From: Ancylothrix sp. D3o
GTDB lineage: Bacteria; Cyanobacteriota; Cyanobacteriia; Cyanobacteriales; Oscillatoriaceae
Length of the DNA: 64,000 nucleotides
Assembly: GCF_025370775.1 (NCBI RefSeq)
Contig: NZ_JAMXEX010000004.1
Location: forward strand, 387,441-451,440
Reading direction: 5' to 3'
A model generated the notes under the pieces. It made no database searches. It was not told the DNA's origin and saw only the letters and a list, made by a program, of their open reading frames with translations. Both the position numbers and the translations under genes were made by a program. Below are positions 48,704 to 56,352 of the stretch, piece after piece. How positions within the stretch are numbered: position 1 is the first letter of the stretch; every line of letters begins with the position of its first letter.

Positions 48704-49615
48704 ATGTTAAATATGGTTAAAAACAGTAACAATTTTAATGGCAATGCTGAGGGATATTTACCCTTAATTATTCCTATTGCTTTTGGTTTGGTGGTGATTT
48801 TGGCGGCGGGACGAATTTTTTTGCCGGTGGCTGTGGCTGCTGGTTTGGGGTTTGGGTTTCGCCGCTATTGGCAAAATAAACAAAAAAAACTTGAAGAGTT
48901 AAATAGCACTTTTTATCAATTAATCCAAGAAAATAACGGCTGGGTGACGGCGTTAGATTTGGCTATGAAATCTAATGTGCCGGGGACAGAAGTTCAACAG
49001 TATTTAGATGAACGAGCCCGCGAATTTGCGGCGCATTATGAAATAACAGAACAAGGGGGGATGATTTATTATTTTGAAACTGCTCTTTCTCCGAATGGGA
49101 GTAAACCGCCGACAATTGTTGATACGAATTATGAGCCGGTTGTTTCTTTTTCAGAGCCTATTGTCTCGGAAGTTCCTAAAAATCCTCAGCCGTCTAGTCC
49201 GCCTCCTGTTGAGAAAAAGCCGACGGAATCTCCGCCGATTGATGTGCCGGTTTCTGCGGTTAAGAAAACTGAGTCATCAGCGCCTGTTTCTGATCTGAAT
49301 AATAATTTAAAGCCGGCTTCTCGCAAAGAAGTTCAGCTACCTCCGATTCAATCTAAAACTGAGCCGCTGAATTTGAATAATGGCAAGTCTGAGGTTTCTT
49401 TTAATGTACCGAATTCTGGTTCTAAAAAAACGTCTTCTGTGGTTCCTAGTTCTTTAACTCAAAGTGAGTTGGCTTATCGTTTGGGTGTTCATGCTACTAC
49501 GGTTAGTAAGTGGAAAATGCGCCCAGATTTTTCGGAGTGGAGTGGTAGTAAAGATCCGGCGGGTGTGGTTTGGAAATATGATGTGAAGTCTAAGCGGTTT
49601 TATAGTGGTAGGTGA
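48704..49615 (+). CDS. Membrane-anchored protein with disordered linker and C-terminal HTH
   Basis: 303 residues. A hydrophobic segment (about 18-48, two short helices or a hairpin) anchors it; residues 55-125 look like a small winged-helix domain (TFYQLIQENNGWVTALDLAMK); then about 120 residues rich in Pro, Ser and Lys; and a C-terminal helix-turn-helix (about 248-303) with LTQSELAYRLGVHATTVSKWK. The HTH resembles the tail of the RNase HI in this window (SELA..L.V.A..V). Family not named. Could be a membrane-tethered DNA-binding protein; unproven. Confidence 0.75.
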   Translation: MLNMVKNSNNFNGNAEGYLPLIIPIAFGLVVILAAGRIFLPVAVAAGLGFGFRRYWQNKQKKLEELNSTFYQLIQENNGWVTALDLAMKSNVPGTEVQQYLDERAREFAAHYEITEQGGMIYYFETALSPNGSKPPTIVDTNYEPVVSFSEPIVSEVPKNPQPSSPPPVEKKPTESPPIDVPVSAVKKTESSAPVSDLNNNLKPASRKEVQLPPIQSKTEPLNLNNGKSEVSFNVPNSGSKKTSSVVPSSLTQSELAYRLGVHATTVSKWKMRPDFSEWSGSKDPAGVVWKYDVKSKRFYSGR

Positions 49616-49651
49616 TGGTTTGGGGGTTTGATTTTTTAAACGCAGCCTTTA

Positions 49652-49670
49652 GGCAGGCAGGATGCCTGCC
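49652..49670. repeat. GGCAGGCA / TGCCTGCC hairpin
   Basis: Perfect 8-bp stem (49652-49659, 49663-49670) with loop GGA, in the leader of the carboxypeptidase gene. A related GATGCCTGC word occurs at 58806-58814, so this belongs to a dispersed repeat. It argues against a carboxypeptidase start at 49662. Confidence 0.6.
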
Positions 49671-49700
49671 CCACAGATAGGTTACTGGTATGGGGGTTTT

Positions 49701-50741
49701 ATGAGGTTTAGTCGGCGCAATTTTTTAAGGGGGTTTGGGTTAACAATTTTGGCAAGTACGTCACCGGCACTTTGTCAAACTCAGCCTGTTTTAAAGCCGG
49801 CTCGTTTGAAGGTGGGGGATACTGTGGGGTTAATTAATCCTGCGACTTTTAGTGAGCCTAAAGAAATTGAAGATTTGCGGAAAACTCTATCACAATTTGG
49901 GTTAAATGTCAAGCTTGGAAAACATCTTTTTGATCGCTATGGATATTTGGCAGGAAGGGATGCGGAACGGGCTGCGGATGTAAATGCTATGTTTGGGGAT
50001 ACTTCGGTAAATGCTATTTTAGCAGTGCAGGGGGGGTGGGGTTGTAATCGCATTTTGCCTTTATTGGATTACAAGTTAATTAGGGGAAATTCAAAGATTT
50101 TGATGGGTTATAGTGATATCACGAGTTTGCTTTTGGCAGTTTATTCCCAAAGTGGAATTGTGACGTTTCATGGGCCTTTGGGTGCGTCAACTTGGAATGA
50201 TTTTTCGCTTGGTTGGGTGAGGCAAATTTTGTTTGGGGGGGAAGCGGTGATGTTGCGAAATCCGATTGAGGGGGTGAGTCGTTTGGATAGAAAAAAAATG
50301 CAGCCTCCGTTACGAGTAGAAACGATTACGGCGGGGAAGGCGCGGGGGAAATTGGTGGGGGGTAATTTGTCGGTTTTGGCGGCTATGGTGGGGTCAAATT
50401 ATTTGCCTTCTTGGGAGGGGGTAATTTTGTTTGTGGAAGATATTGGGGAGGAGGTTTATCGAGTTGACCGGCTTTTGACACAATTAAAATTAGCGGGAAT
50501 TTTGAATAATATTTCAGGGTTTATTTTTGGTCAATGTACGGATTGTGATCCTGAGAATCCTTTGGAGTCTCTTTCGTTGTCGCAGGTGTTTTTGGATATT
50601 ATTAAACCTTTGGGGGTGCCGGCGTGGTATGGTGCGGCAATAGGTCATATTGCGGATAAGTGGACGGTGCCGGTGGGGGTGGAGGTGGAGATTGATGCTA
50701 GTGTGGGTACGGTGCAATTTTTAGAGCCGGCGGTGGTTTGA
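49701..50741 (+). CDS. LD-carboxypeptidase (S66 family), Tat-exported
   Basis: About 346 residues. Start at ATG 49701 gives MRFSRRNFLRGFGLTILAS, a twin-arginine signal. S66 core: nucleophile Ser in MGYSDITS, Glu in FVEDIGEEVYRVDR and His in IGHIADKW, the family's Ser-Glu-His triad. These enzymes cut the L,D bond of murein tetrapeptides during cell wall recycling. Tat export suggests periplasmic action, although E. coli LdcA is cytoplasmic. Plus strand is very G-rich. Confidence 0.9.
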   Translation: MRFSRRNFLRGFGLTILASTSPALCQTQPVLKPARLKVGDTVGLINPATFSEPKEIEDLRKTLSQFGLNVKLGKHLFDRYGYLAGRDAERAADVNAMFGDTSVNAILAVQGGWGCNRILPLLDYKLIRGNSKILMGYSDITSLLLAVYSQSGIVTFHGPLGASTWNDFSLGWVRQILFGGEAVMLRNPIEGVSRLDRKKMQPPLRVETITAGKARGKLVGGNLSVLAAMVGSNYLPSWEGVILFVEDIGEEVYRVDRLLTQLKLAGILNNISGFIFGQCTDCDPENPLESLSLSQVFLDIIKPLGVPAWYGAAIGHIADKWTVPVGVEVEIDASVGTVQFLEPAVV

Positions 50742-50867
50742 AGAAATGGGAGATTGATGTGAGGCAATTATGAATTATGCTGAATAATAAAGTAGGCTTT
50801 TGGTCTGCCGGCATACTCTCTTATTCAATAAACCATAAACAAAATAAAAATTTCTGGAGGCTAGGTT

Positions 50868-51266
50868 ATGTCTGAGATGCAAAATGAAGTTTCAGTTGAA
50901 AATCCAACCGCAACAGAAGAAAGTTCAACGACTCAAGAACGCTTCTGGGGAAAGGTGACGGTTTTGGAAGAAGGGCCCCGTTATCGGATTAATCAAATTA
51001 TGATTAAACCAGGTCATACGATGACGGCACAAATACATTATCATCGCAGTGAACATTGGGTTGTGGTTTCGGGGACTGCAAAGGTGATTTGTGGGGATAA
51101 GGAGATTTTAGTAACGCAAAATAAGTCTACTTATGTGCCCCAATGTACGCCGCATCGGGTGGAAAATCCGGGGGCTATTCCGCTGGTTATTATTGAAATT
51201 CAAAATGGGGAATATTTGGGTGAGGATGATACAATTCGGTTGAATGAGCCGGTGGTTGAAAGTTAG
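50868..51266 (+). CDS. Single-domain cupin, mannose-6-phosphate isomerase type II-like
   Basis: 132 residues: short acidic, Thr/Ser-rich N terminus, then a cupin barrel with MTAQIHYHRSEHWVVVSG (metal-binding His/Glu) and PQCTPHRVENPG. It matches the C-terminal isomerase domain of bifunctional GDP-mannose pyrophosphorylases (ManC/AlgA) as a stand-alone protein, common in cyanobacteria. Probably interconverts fructose-6-P and mannose-6-P for GDP-sugars. Good GGAGG ribosome site before ATG. Confidence 0.88.
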   Translation: MSEMQNEVSVENPTATEESSTTQERFWGKVTVLEEGPRYRINQIMIKPGHTMTAQIHYHRSEHWVVVSGTAKVICGDKEILVTQNKSTYVPQCTPHRVENPGAIPLVIIEIQNGEYLGEDDTIRLNEPVVES

Positions 51267-51281
51267 GAATTGTTGGCTGAT

Positions 51282-51330
51282 GTAGGGCGGATTTTTAGAC
51301 GATTTGTGACTGATTAAAATCCGCCGCTAC
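51282..51330. repeat. Inverted repeat downstream of cupin gene
   Basis: GTAGGGCGGATTTT (51282-51295) and AAAATCCGCCGCTAC (51316-51330) pair with one bulge. It begins 15 bases after the cupin stop; probable terminator or REP-type element. Confidence 0.6.
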
Positions 51331-51460
51331 CACAACAAAGCCGCAAAGAAACGAAGGTTTTTGTGGGTAGGAGAAAAATTCAATGATTGAATGAACAAAA
51401 GACTATTATTTTGCTATTTGTGCAACAAGTTTATATTTGTGTTGAGTCTCACCAGGAAAC

Positions 51461-51763
51461 TCAGTAAAGCTGGCTTACAGCCCAAATTTTTCCCTCGTAG
51501 TCAGCCTTGAAACCGGCAATTTTTTGAGAAAACCACAGCTTCCTTTCTCGAACCAAGGGTCTAAACAAAGTCACCGGCAACTTTTCCAACGCTGTTGAAA
51601 CTTGAGATTGCAAATAAGTACCATTTTCCGGCAACTGCAATGCAAAAATTTGTTTCATCATCTCTATAGGCTTTGTATTCTTGCCAAGTTGCCGGTTTCT
51701 ACTGAGTTTGAGGGCCGGTGAAAGATAAGCAGCGATAGCATTAAAAATCACCAAAAATATCAA
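51461..51763 (-). CDS. Hypothetical protein, possibly a fragment
   Basis: Up to 100 residues; the natural start may be a GTG giving MIFNAIAAYLSPALKLS. Composition is protein-like (basic, with QLPENGTYLQSQVSTALEKLPVTLFR) and ends VSQLY. No family recognised and no membrane helix beyond the weak N terminus. It could be a small conserved protein or the remnant of a longer gene. Confidence 0.4.
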   Translation of the reverse strand: MIFLVIFNAIAAYLSPALKLSRNRQLGKNTKPIEMMKQIFALQLPENGTYLQSQVSTALEKLPVTLFRPLVRERKLWFSQKIAGFKADYEGKIWAVSQLY

Positions 51764-51804
51764 TTATTTTCTCATAATTGATGGTGGGCAAAAGCCACTC
51801 TACT

Positions 51805-52515
51805 TTATTTGGAATTCCGCCAACTCAGCGACGATTCCACCGGCTTGCCATCTGGCATAATTGTTTTTTCTAAAAGGGCATTTTGGAAACTGGCTTTTTC
51901 AATATTCGCACCTGCCAAATTTGCCCCCGACAGATCAGAACCGCTGAAATTTGCCCCAATTAAATTAGCATTGCTCAGATTAGCACCCCGCAAATTCACC
52001 CCACCTATACCAATTGGTTGCAAGTTTCCGCTAATCTCTGCAAAATTCGCCGTTGTTTGTAAAGCATTTTGTAAATTCGCACCAGTCAAGTTGGCGCTTT
52101 CTAGGTTTGCGCCAATCAAATTAGCCTTTGTCAGGTTCGCATTTTTTAAATTAGCAATCACCATCCCTGCAAGACTGAGGTTAGCATTGCTTAAATTAAC
52201 ACTCTCTAACTCTGCGCCGTGCAGTTTTGCAGCCAGCAGCGTTGCATTTTGTAACCGGGCTGTGCTTAAATTGGCTTTGATTAAATTGGCTTCGTTTAAA
52301 TTGGTGCCGGTTAAGTTCGCACCCTTGAGGTTAGCTTCTTGGAGGTTTGCACCCTTAAGGTTAACCCCTGCCAGATTTGCACCGCTGAGGTCGCATCCTT
52401 GGCATTGTTTCGTTTCCAGCAATTGTTTTAAATGAGCGGCATTTTCTGCCGTTGCCGGTGTCGTTAAGCCAAATACTAATAATAATGCAAATGATGCCAG
52501 CATCCCCAGTTTCAT
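51805..52515 (-). CDS. Secreted pentapeptide-repeat protein
   Basis: About 236 residues. Start ATG at 52513-52515 gives a signal peptide (MKLGMLASFALLLVFGL, cleavage near ATAEN). Then a CxxC pair (LETKQCQGCDLSG) and about 35 pentapeptide units (GANLxxANL), ending in TIMPDG like the other pentapeptide protein. Located in periplasm or thylakoid lumen; pentapeptide lumen proteins are known in cyanobacteria. Function unknown. Confidence 0.9.
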   Translation of the reverse strand: MKLGMLASFALLLVFGLTTPATAENAAHLKQLLETKQCQGCDLSGANLAGVNLKGANLQEANLKGANLTGTNLNEANLIKANLSTARLQNATLLAAKLHGAELESVNLSNANLSLAGMVIANLKNANLTKANLIGANLESANLTGANLQNALQTTANFAEISGNLQPIGIGGVNLRGANLSNANLIGANFSGSDLSGANLAGANIEKASFQNALLEKTIMPDGKPVESSLSWRNSK

Positions 52516-52992
52516 ATTCGCTGCCTCACACAAATCCTATTTATTATTATGAATGATTTGTTCTGGGTTTGGTTGCCTGAAATCGCTCATTTCCTGTGAT
52601 ATTTTTGGTCGTAGCCTGTGATTGATTTAACGGCGATGCTGTGATCTGGATCGTATCCTTTTGTAAAGCATTAGGCGGTAATTTTGAAGGGCTTGTGAGG
52701 GGTTGCCGGCGGCTTCCAGCATACAAAAGTGGTTATGTCAATTAAGGTTATAAAAATTTACTTTTTTTGTCAAGGCTTGATGCACTGAATAATTTTATTA
52801 TCTCAAAAAATCTATCTTTTGGCAGTTGTGTTCAAGAAAGTTTAAACTGTCAGGGTGGCTGGGCTCATGGACTGCCGTTGAGGAGAGGATGCCGGTAGCC
52901 CAGAGCGATATATTAACTCAACAACAGGCAATTCCACCACCCAGAGAAAGGATGTATTTTAAAACACATTAAGCGTATATCTTAGAAAAATC
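52516..52992. other. Intergenic region between divergent pentapeptide and GUN4 genes
   Basis: 477 bases, no ORF of note on either strand. AT-rich stretch at 52740-52830; otherwise no repeat or RNA signature I can recognise. Presumably holds both promoters. Confidence 0.5.
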
Positions 52993-53778
52993 ATGGCAAA
53001 AAAATCTAAAACTCGCACCGGCACAGACGCCAACTCACCCAAGTCAGCAAAAAAACAGAAGCTTATCGAAGGTTTCACCCGCTTAGAAGCGCAGGTAGAA
53101 GAATTGCAAAATCAACTGTTGCTGGCGGCGCAAGACCGAGCGCAACTGCTAGGTTTAGTGCAGCAAGCCGCGCAGGAGCGAACACAACTGCAATCTCAGT
53201 TAGATTGGGTACTCTACCGGCTTGAGCAATTAAATCCAGAACAAATGCAATCAACATTATCGCAATTAAGCGGATGGCTCGCCGGAGGAACAACCAACCA
53301 AAACTATTTAAGTTCAGAAGTAGGAATAGATTACAACTCCCTGCAAAACTTGTTAGCAAAAGGCAAATGGCGAAAAGCCGATGAAGAAACCTGGAATTTG
53401 ATATTAAAAGCAGCCGGTAGAGAAGATGAAGGCTGGTTAACCTCCGAAGATATCCAAAATTTCCCCTGTACCGATTTGCGAACAATTGATTGGCTGTGGC
53501 ATGAATATAGTAATGGCTATTTTGGATTTACAGCACAGCAAAGCGTCTGGGATAGTGTCGTTGGCAGTTATACAGAATTTTGCGACCGAGTGGGCTGGCG
53601 AGTCAACACTGCCTGGATATATTATGACGGATTAAATTTTTCTATAGATGCACCCCAAGGGCATTTGCCGGTGATTGCATGGCGCCGGCGTTCTTGTTAT
53701 GGTGTCGGAAAATCCACCGCCTCCGAAACTTTCTCAAGTTTATTATCTCGGTTGTTAGAGTGTGCCGGTGTTCCCTAG
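52993..53778 (+). CDS. GUN4-domain protein with N-terminal coiled coil
   Basis: 261 residues. Basic start (KKSKTRTG), a predicted coiled coil at about 25-85 (LEAQVEELQNQLLLAAQDRAQ region), then a GUN4 domain at about 105-250 with VGIDYNSLQNLLAKGKW, FPCTDLRTIDWLWHEYSNG, FGF and DAPQGHLP. GUN4 proteins bind protoporphyrin and Mg-protoporphyrin and stimulate Mg chelatase. The true Gun4 lacks this coiled coil, so this is one of the accessory GUN4-domain proteins and may bind tetrapyrroles in another context. Confidence 0.9.
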   Translation: MAKKSKTRTGTDANSPKSAKKQKLIEGFTRLEAQVEELQNQLLLAAQDRAQLLGLVQQAAQERTQLQSQLDWVLYRLEQLNPEQMQSTLSQLSGWLAGGTTNQNYLSSEVGIDYNSLQNLLAKGKWRKADEETWNLILKAAGREDEGWLTSEDIQNFPCTDLRTIDWLWHEYSNGYFGFTAQQSVWDSVVGSYTEFCDRVGWRVNTAWIYYDGLNFSIDAPQGHLPVIAWRRRSCYGVGKSTASETFSSLLSRLLECAGVP

Positions 53779-53838
53779 TTTTTCAATCAAAATCAAACGA
53801 GGATAAATTAAACACTTACCCCCATTGCCTTTGACACC

Positions 53839-54771
53839 CTAACTATCCACAACTTTTTCAAAAAATCCAAACACCGCCGGCAACTGACCGCCCCAAAATT
53901 GATAATCGTGGCCGGCGTCTTTAACTGCATGATATTCAACAACAAGATTGCTTTTATTTTTGATCAACTCCTGATAAAAAAGTCGGCTTTGTTGCTCTGG
54001 TACAATATCATCTGCCGTACCATGAGCCAGATAAAGAGGCATCACCCATTCAGCCGCACGCAAGCTTGGATTATCGCGTCCTTTCCAGCGTTCAGGAAAT
54101 TTTGTATAAGCACCATAAACGGCAGTCATCAAACGATCATCCGGGGTATTTTCTTGGCTAAAATCACCAGAAAGACTTGCACCGGCCACAAATAAACGAG
54201 GATTTTCTAAGGCAATGAGCGCCACTCCTCGACCGCCGGTAGATAATCCCAACAGCGTATTATTTTGTCCCGGCCTTAATAGATTATGTCGCTTTTGAAT
54301 TTCGGGAATTAAACGAGTTTTAATAAACTCTCCCCCCGGCTTTTGATTCCATTTTAACTGAGTATCAGGATAATAAGAACTCTCATACAAAGTTTGCAAC
54401 ATTTCTGGCAAAATCAAAACGTAACCATGCTTTTCTGCTAAATTAACTAAATTGGAATTTTCCGGCCAACTTGTGCGGGGATAATTCCACCCAGGCAAAA
54501 CCAAAACAGAGCGGTTTCGGTATTTTTGGGGAACATAAATATCGTAACTCACCCCGTCAACTGACAGGTTTTTATTCCAGCCGGGTTTGGCGTTGAGCAG
54601 TTCTATTTTTTGAGGTTCCGCCATTGTGGTTTCCGTCGTGATAGGAGAAAGGGTATTTTCAGCCTTGGCAAAGGTATTTTCCTGAAAATTAGGAGGTTTA
54701 GATTCCGAACAACTGGCAGTTACTAAAACTAAAGGCAATAAAAAAAACAGAGTCCAAATACTGGTTGACAT
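53839..54771 (-). CDS. Lipoprotein alpha/beta hydrolase (esterase-D type)
   Basis: 310 residues. Signal peptide with lipobox LVTASC (Cys near residue 21), linker, then an alpha/beta hydrolase with nucleophile elbow GLSTGG, acid in HGTADD and His in DAGHDYQFW. Resembles the esterase D/feruloyl esterase group. Probably attached to the outer face of a membrane; substrate unknown. Convergent with the GUN4 gene. Confidence 0.87.
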   Translation of the reverse strand: MSTSIWTLFFLLPLVLVTASCSESKPPNFQENTFAKAENTLSPITTETTMAEPQKIELLNAKPGWNKNLSVDGVSYDIYVPQKYRNRSVLVLPGWNYPRTSWPENSNLVNLAEKHGYVLILPEMLQTLYESSYYPDTQLKWNQKPGGEFIKTRLIPEIQKRHNLLRPGQNNTLLGLSTGGRGVALIALENPRLFVAGASLSGDFSQENTPDDRLMTAVYGAYTKFPERWKGRDNPSLRAAEWVMPLYLAHGTADDIVPEQQSRLFYQELIKNKSNLVVEYHAVKDAGHDYQFWGGQLPAVFGFFEKVVDS

Positions 54772-55074
54772 TTTCTTCTGAGGAAAAATTAAAACTTAGA
54801 AAATAATTGATGATATTATTACCGATTTAGGAGTTGAGCGCAATAATTTTCCGAAAACCGGCACTCAAACCCCCATCCCTACCGCCACGAGGGTAAGAGT
54901 GAGTGGGGAAGAATATTTGTACACAATTAAACAGCCGACCACAGCCAGAGTTATGCTTGATTACTCAGCCAAATTTAATAAAAATTAAAGAAAAAAAAGG
55001 AACTCTAAAAAAGAGTTCCCTAGAAAATAAAAGATTTAACCACAAACGCTAAATGGCAATTCCCTATCTCGCAA
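54772..55074. other. Intergenic region between esterase and Hlip genes
   Basis: 303 bases without a gene. Contains a GACCACAGCCAGAG word (54936-54949) also present at 1110-1123, and the Hlip terminator at 54991-55020. Confidence 0.5.
54991..55020 (-). terminator. Intrinsic terminator of the Hlip gene
   Basis: On the minus strand GGAACTC, loop TTTTTTA, GAGTTCC (arms 55013-55019 and 54999-55005), followed by eight T. Lies 55 bases past the Hlip stop. Confidence 0.88.
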
Positions 55075-55287
55075 TTACACTAAACCCAAGAAGTGGAGAA
55101 CACCTTGGCCGGTGCTAAGTTCAACAATCAGAGCGATCAAGAAACCAAGCATTGCCAATCTACCATTCCACAGTTCAGCAGTAGGGTTAGAGCCAAATTC
55201 AAATTTGGTGCCAAATTCGCCGTATTGACGCTTAAATTGGTTGTTGTAAGAAGGATCGGTGTTAGGGGTCGGTGTATTAGTTGTCAT
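55075..55287 (-). CDS. hli: High-light-inducible protein (Hlip/SCP)
   Basis: 70 residues with one membrane helix containing the chlorophyll-binding [19 protein letters not shown] motif (ExxNGRxAMxGF), and a soluble N terminus with [11 protein letters not shown]. Hlips bind chlorophyll and carotenoid, protect photosystem II assembly intermediates under high light and sit in the thylakoid membrane. Ribosome site GGAGATAAACAAC precedes ATG. Confidence 0.95.
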   Translation of the reverse strand: MTTNTPTPNTDPSYNNQFKRQYGEFGTKFEFGSNPTAELWNGRLAMLGFLIALIVELSTGQGVLHFLGLV

Positions 55288-55632
55288 GTTGTTTATCTCC
55301 GTTGTGTTTCAGTTTGTAACGCTTGTTATTAAGTAATGTAAAAAATCTTGACAAGGAATGCCATCTATCTTTTAGGTGAAAGAAAATAATCACCAATTCT
55401 CCAAAAGTCTACCTTCAGATAGGACACACCCAAAAAAACACATTTTGTAGATTTTGATCGCTTGTTTAAACATCCCTAATAGCCGCGACTTTGCGTAATA
55501 AAGTAACAAAAATCACATTAAATTTTCCGACTCATAAATAATTCTTACCTCTCTGTTTAAGTAAAATTATGTTTAGCCATCACCCATCCCTCAACCCCAA
55601 CCTTTAAATGAAAAATCACGCTATCTAAAATC
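55288..55632. other. Intergenic region between Hlip and isochorismatase-like genes
   Basis: 345 bases with no ORF of note. Holds the candidate Hlip promoter near 55326-55354; the rest is AT-rich with no recognised element. Confidence 0.5.
55326..55354 (-). promoter_or_regulatory. Candidate Hlip promoter
   Basis: Minus strand TTGTCA (55349-55354), 17-base spacer, TAATAA (55326-55331), about 40 bases upstream of the start. The -10 match is weak. Confidence 0.35.
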
Positions 55633-56172
55633 CTATTCTTGGGCCGGCGCCGCCAAAGTTCCATCTCCTAAACCGGCCTCTTGCAAACGATTTGCACCAA
55701 TATTTCGACTTAACACAGCTAACCCAGCCAAATGTGCCTGTAAACCGGCAGTGCTGGCACAACAATCTGTTAAAACAATAGGCTCAATATTCATATCAAA
55801 TAAATCCATTGCTATTTTTAAAACACACATATCCGTATCAATACCGCACACATACATCTGCTGAATTGAACGTTGGCGAAAATAACTAGCCATCTCATCA
55901 GGAATACCGCAGAGACCGGGTTTAGAAAACACACGCTCTGCTGAAGCAAACGGGGCAATTTCTGGGGCGAGGTTTGTATCCGGTTCATCACTACAAGCAT
56001 CCCAGGATAAAAAGCGACAGTAGGGGCTATTATTAGTATTAATAAAACGAGTGAATAACACCTGGTTATAATTGCCGGTTTCGATGAGACGAGCCACCCG
56101 TTTCGGGATATGATGGGTAAATTGATTCAAAAAGCCGGTTTGCACATCAACAATAAGTAAAGCTTCTGACAT
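55633..56172 (-). CDS. Isochorismatase-like cysteine hydrolase
   Basis: 179 residues of the isochorismatase/nicotinamidase superfamily: Asp in LLIVDVQTGF, Lys in RVFSKPGLCG and Cys in GIDTDMCVLK form the usual triad. Family members hydrolyse nicotinamide, isochorismate, N-carbamoyl compounds and others; the substrate here cannot be told. Single gene, divergent from the SDR/CIA30 gene. Confidence 0.9.
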   Translation of the reverse strand: MSEALLIVDVQTGFLNQFTHHIPKRVARLIETGNYNQVLFTRFINTNNSPYCRFLSWDACSDEPDTNLAPEIAPFASAERVFSKPGLCGIPDEMASYFRQRSIQQMYVCGIDTDMCVLKIAMDLFDMNIEPIVLTDCCASTAGLQAHLAGLAVLSRNIGANRLQEAGLGDGTLAAPAQE

Positions 56173-56352
56173 ATAAAAGAAATCCTTTTCGGTAATCTCT
56201 ATTACTTTTACAACAAAAAACAGGCAATTTAAATCTTGCTACAGAGTGATTTTGTAGAGCGAGGCTTTCCCCACCGGCCATAAATAGAGGATCGAGCATC
56301 AGCCTAATAAATTTGTTAAAATAAGCAACAAAACAAAAATAGGGCAACGGTT

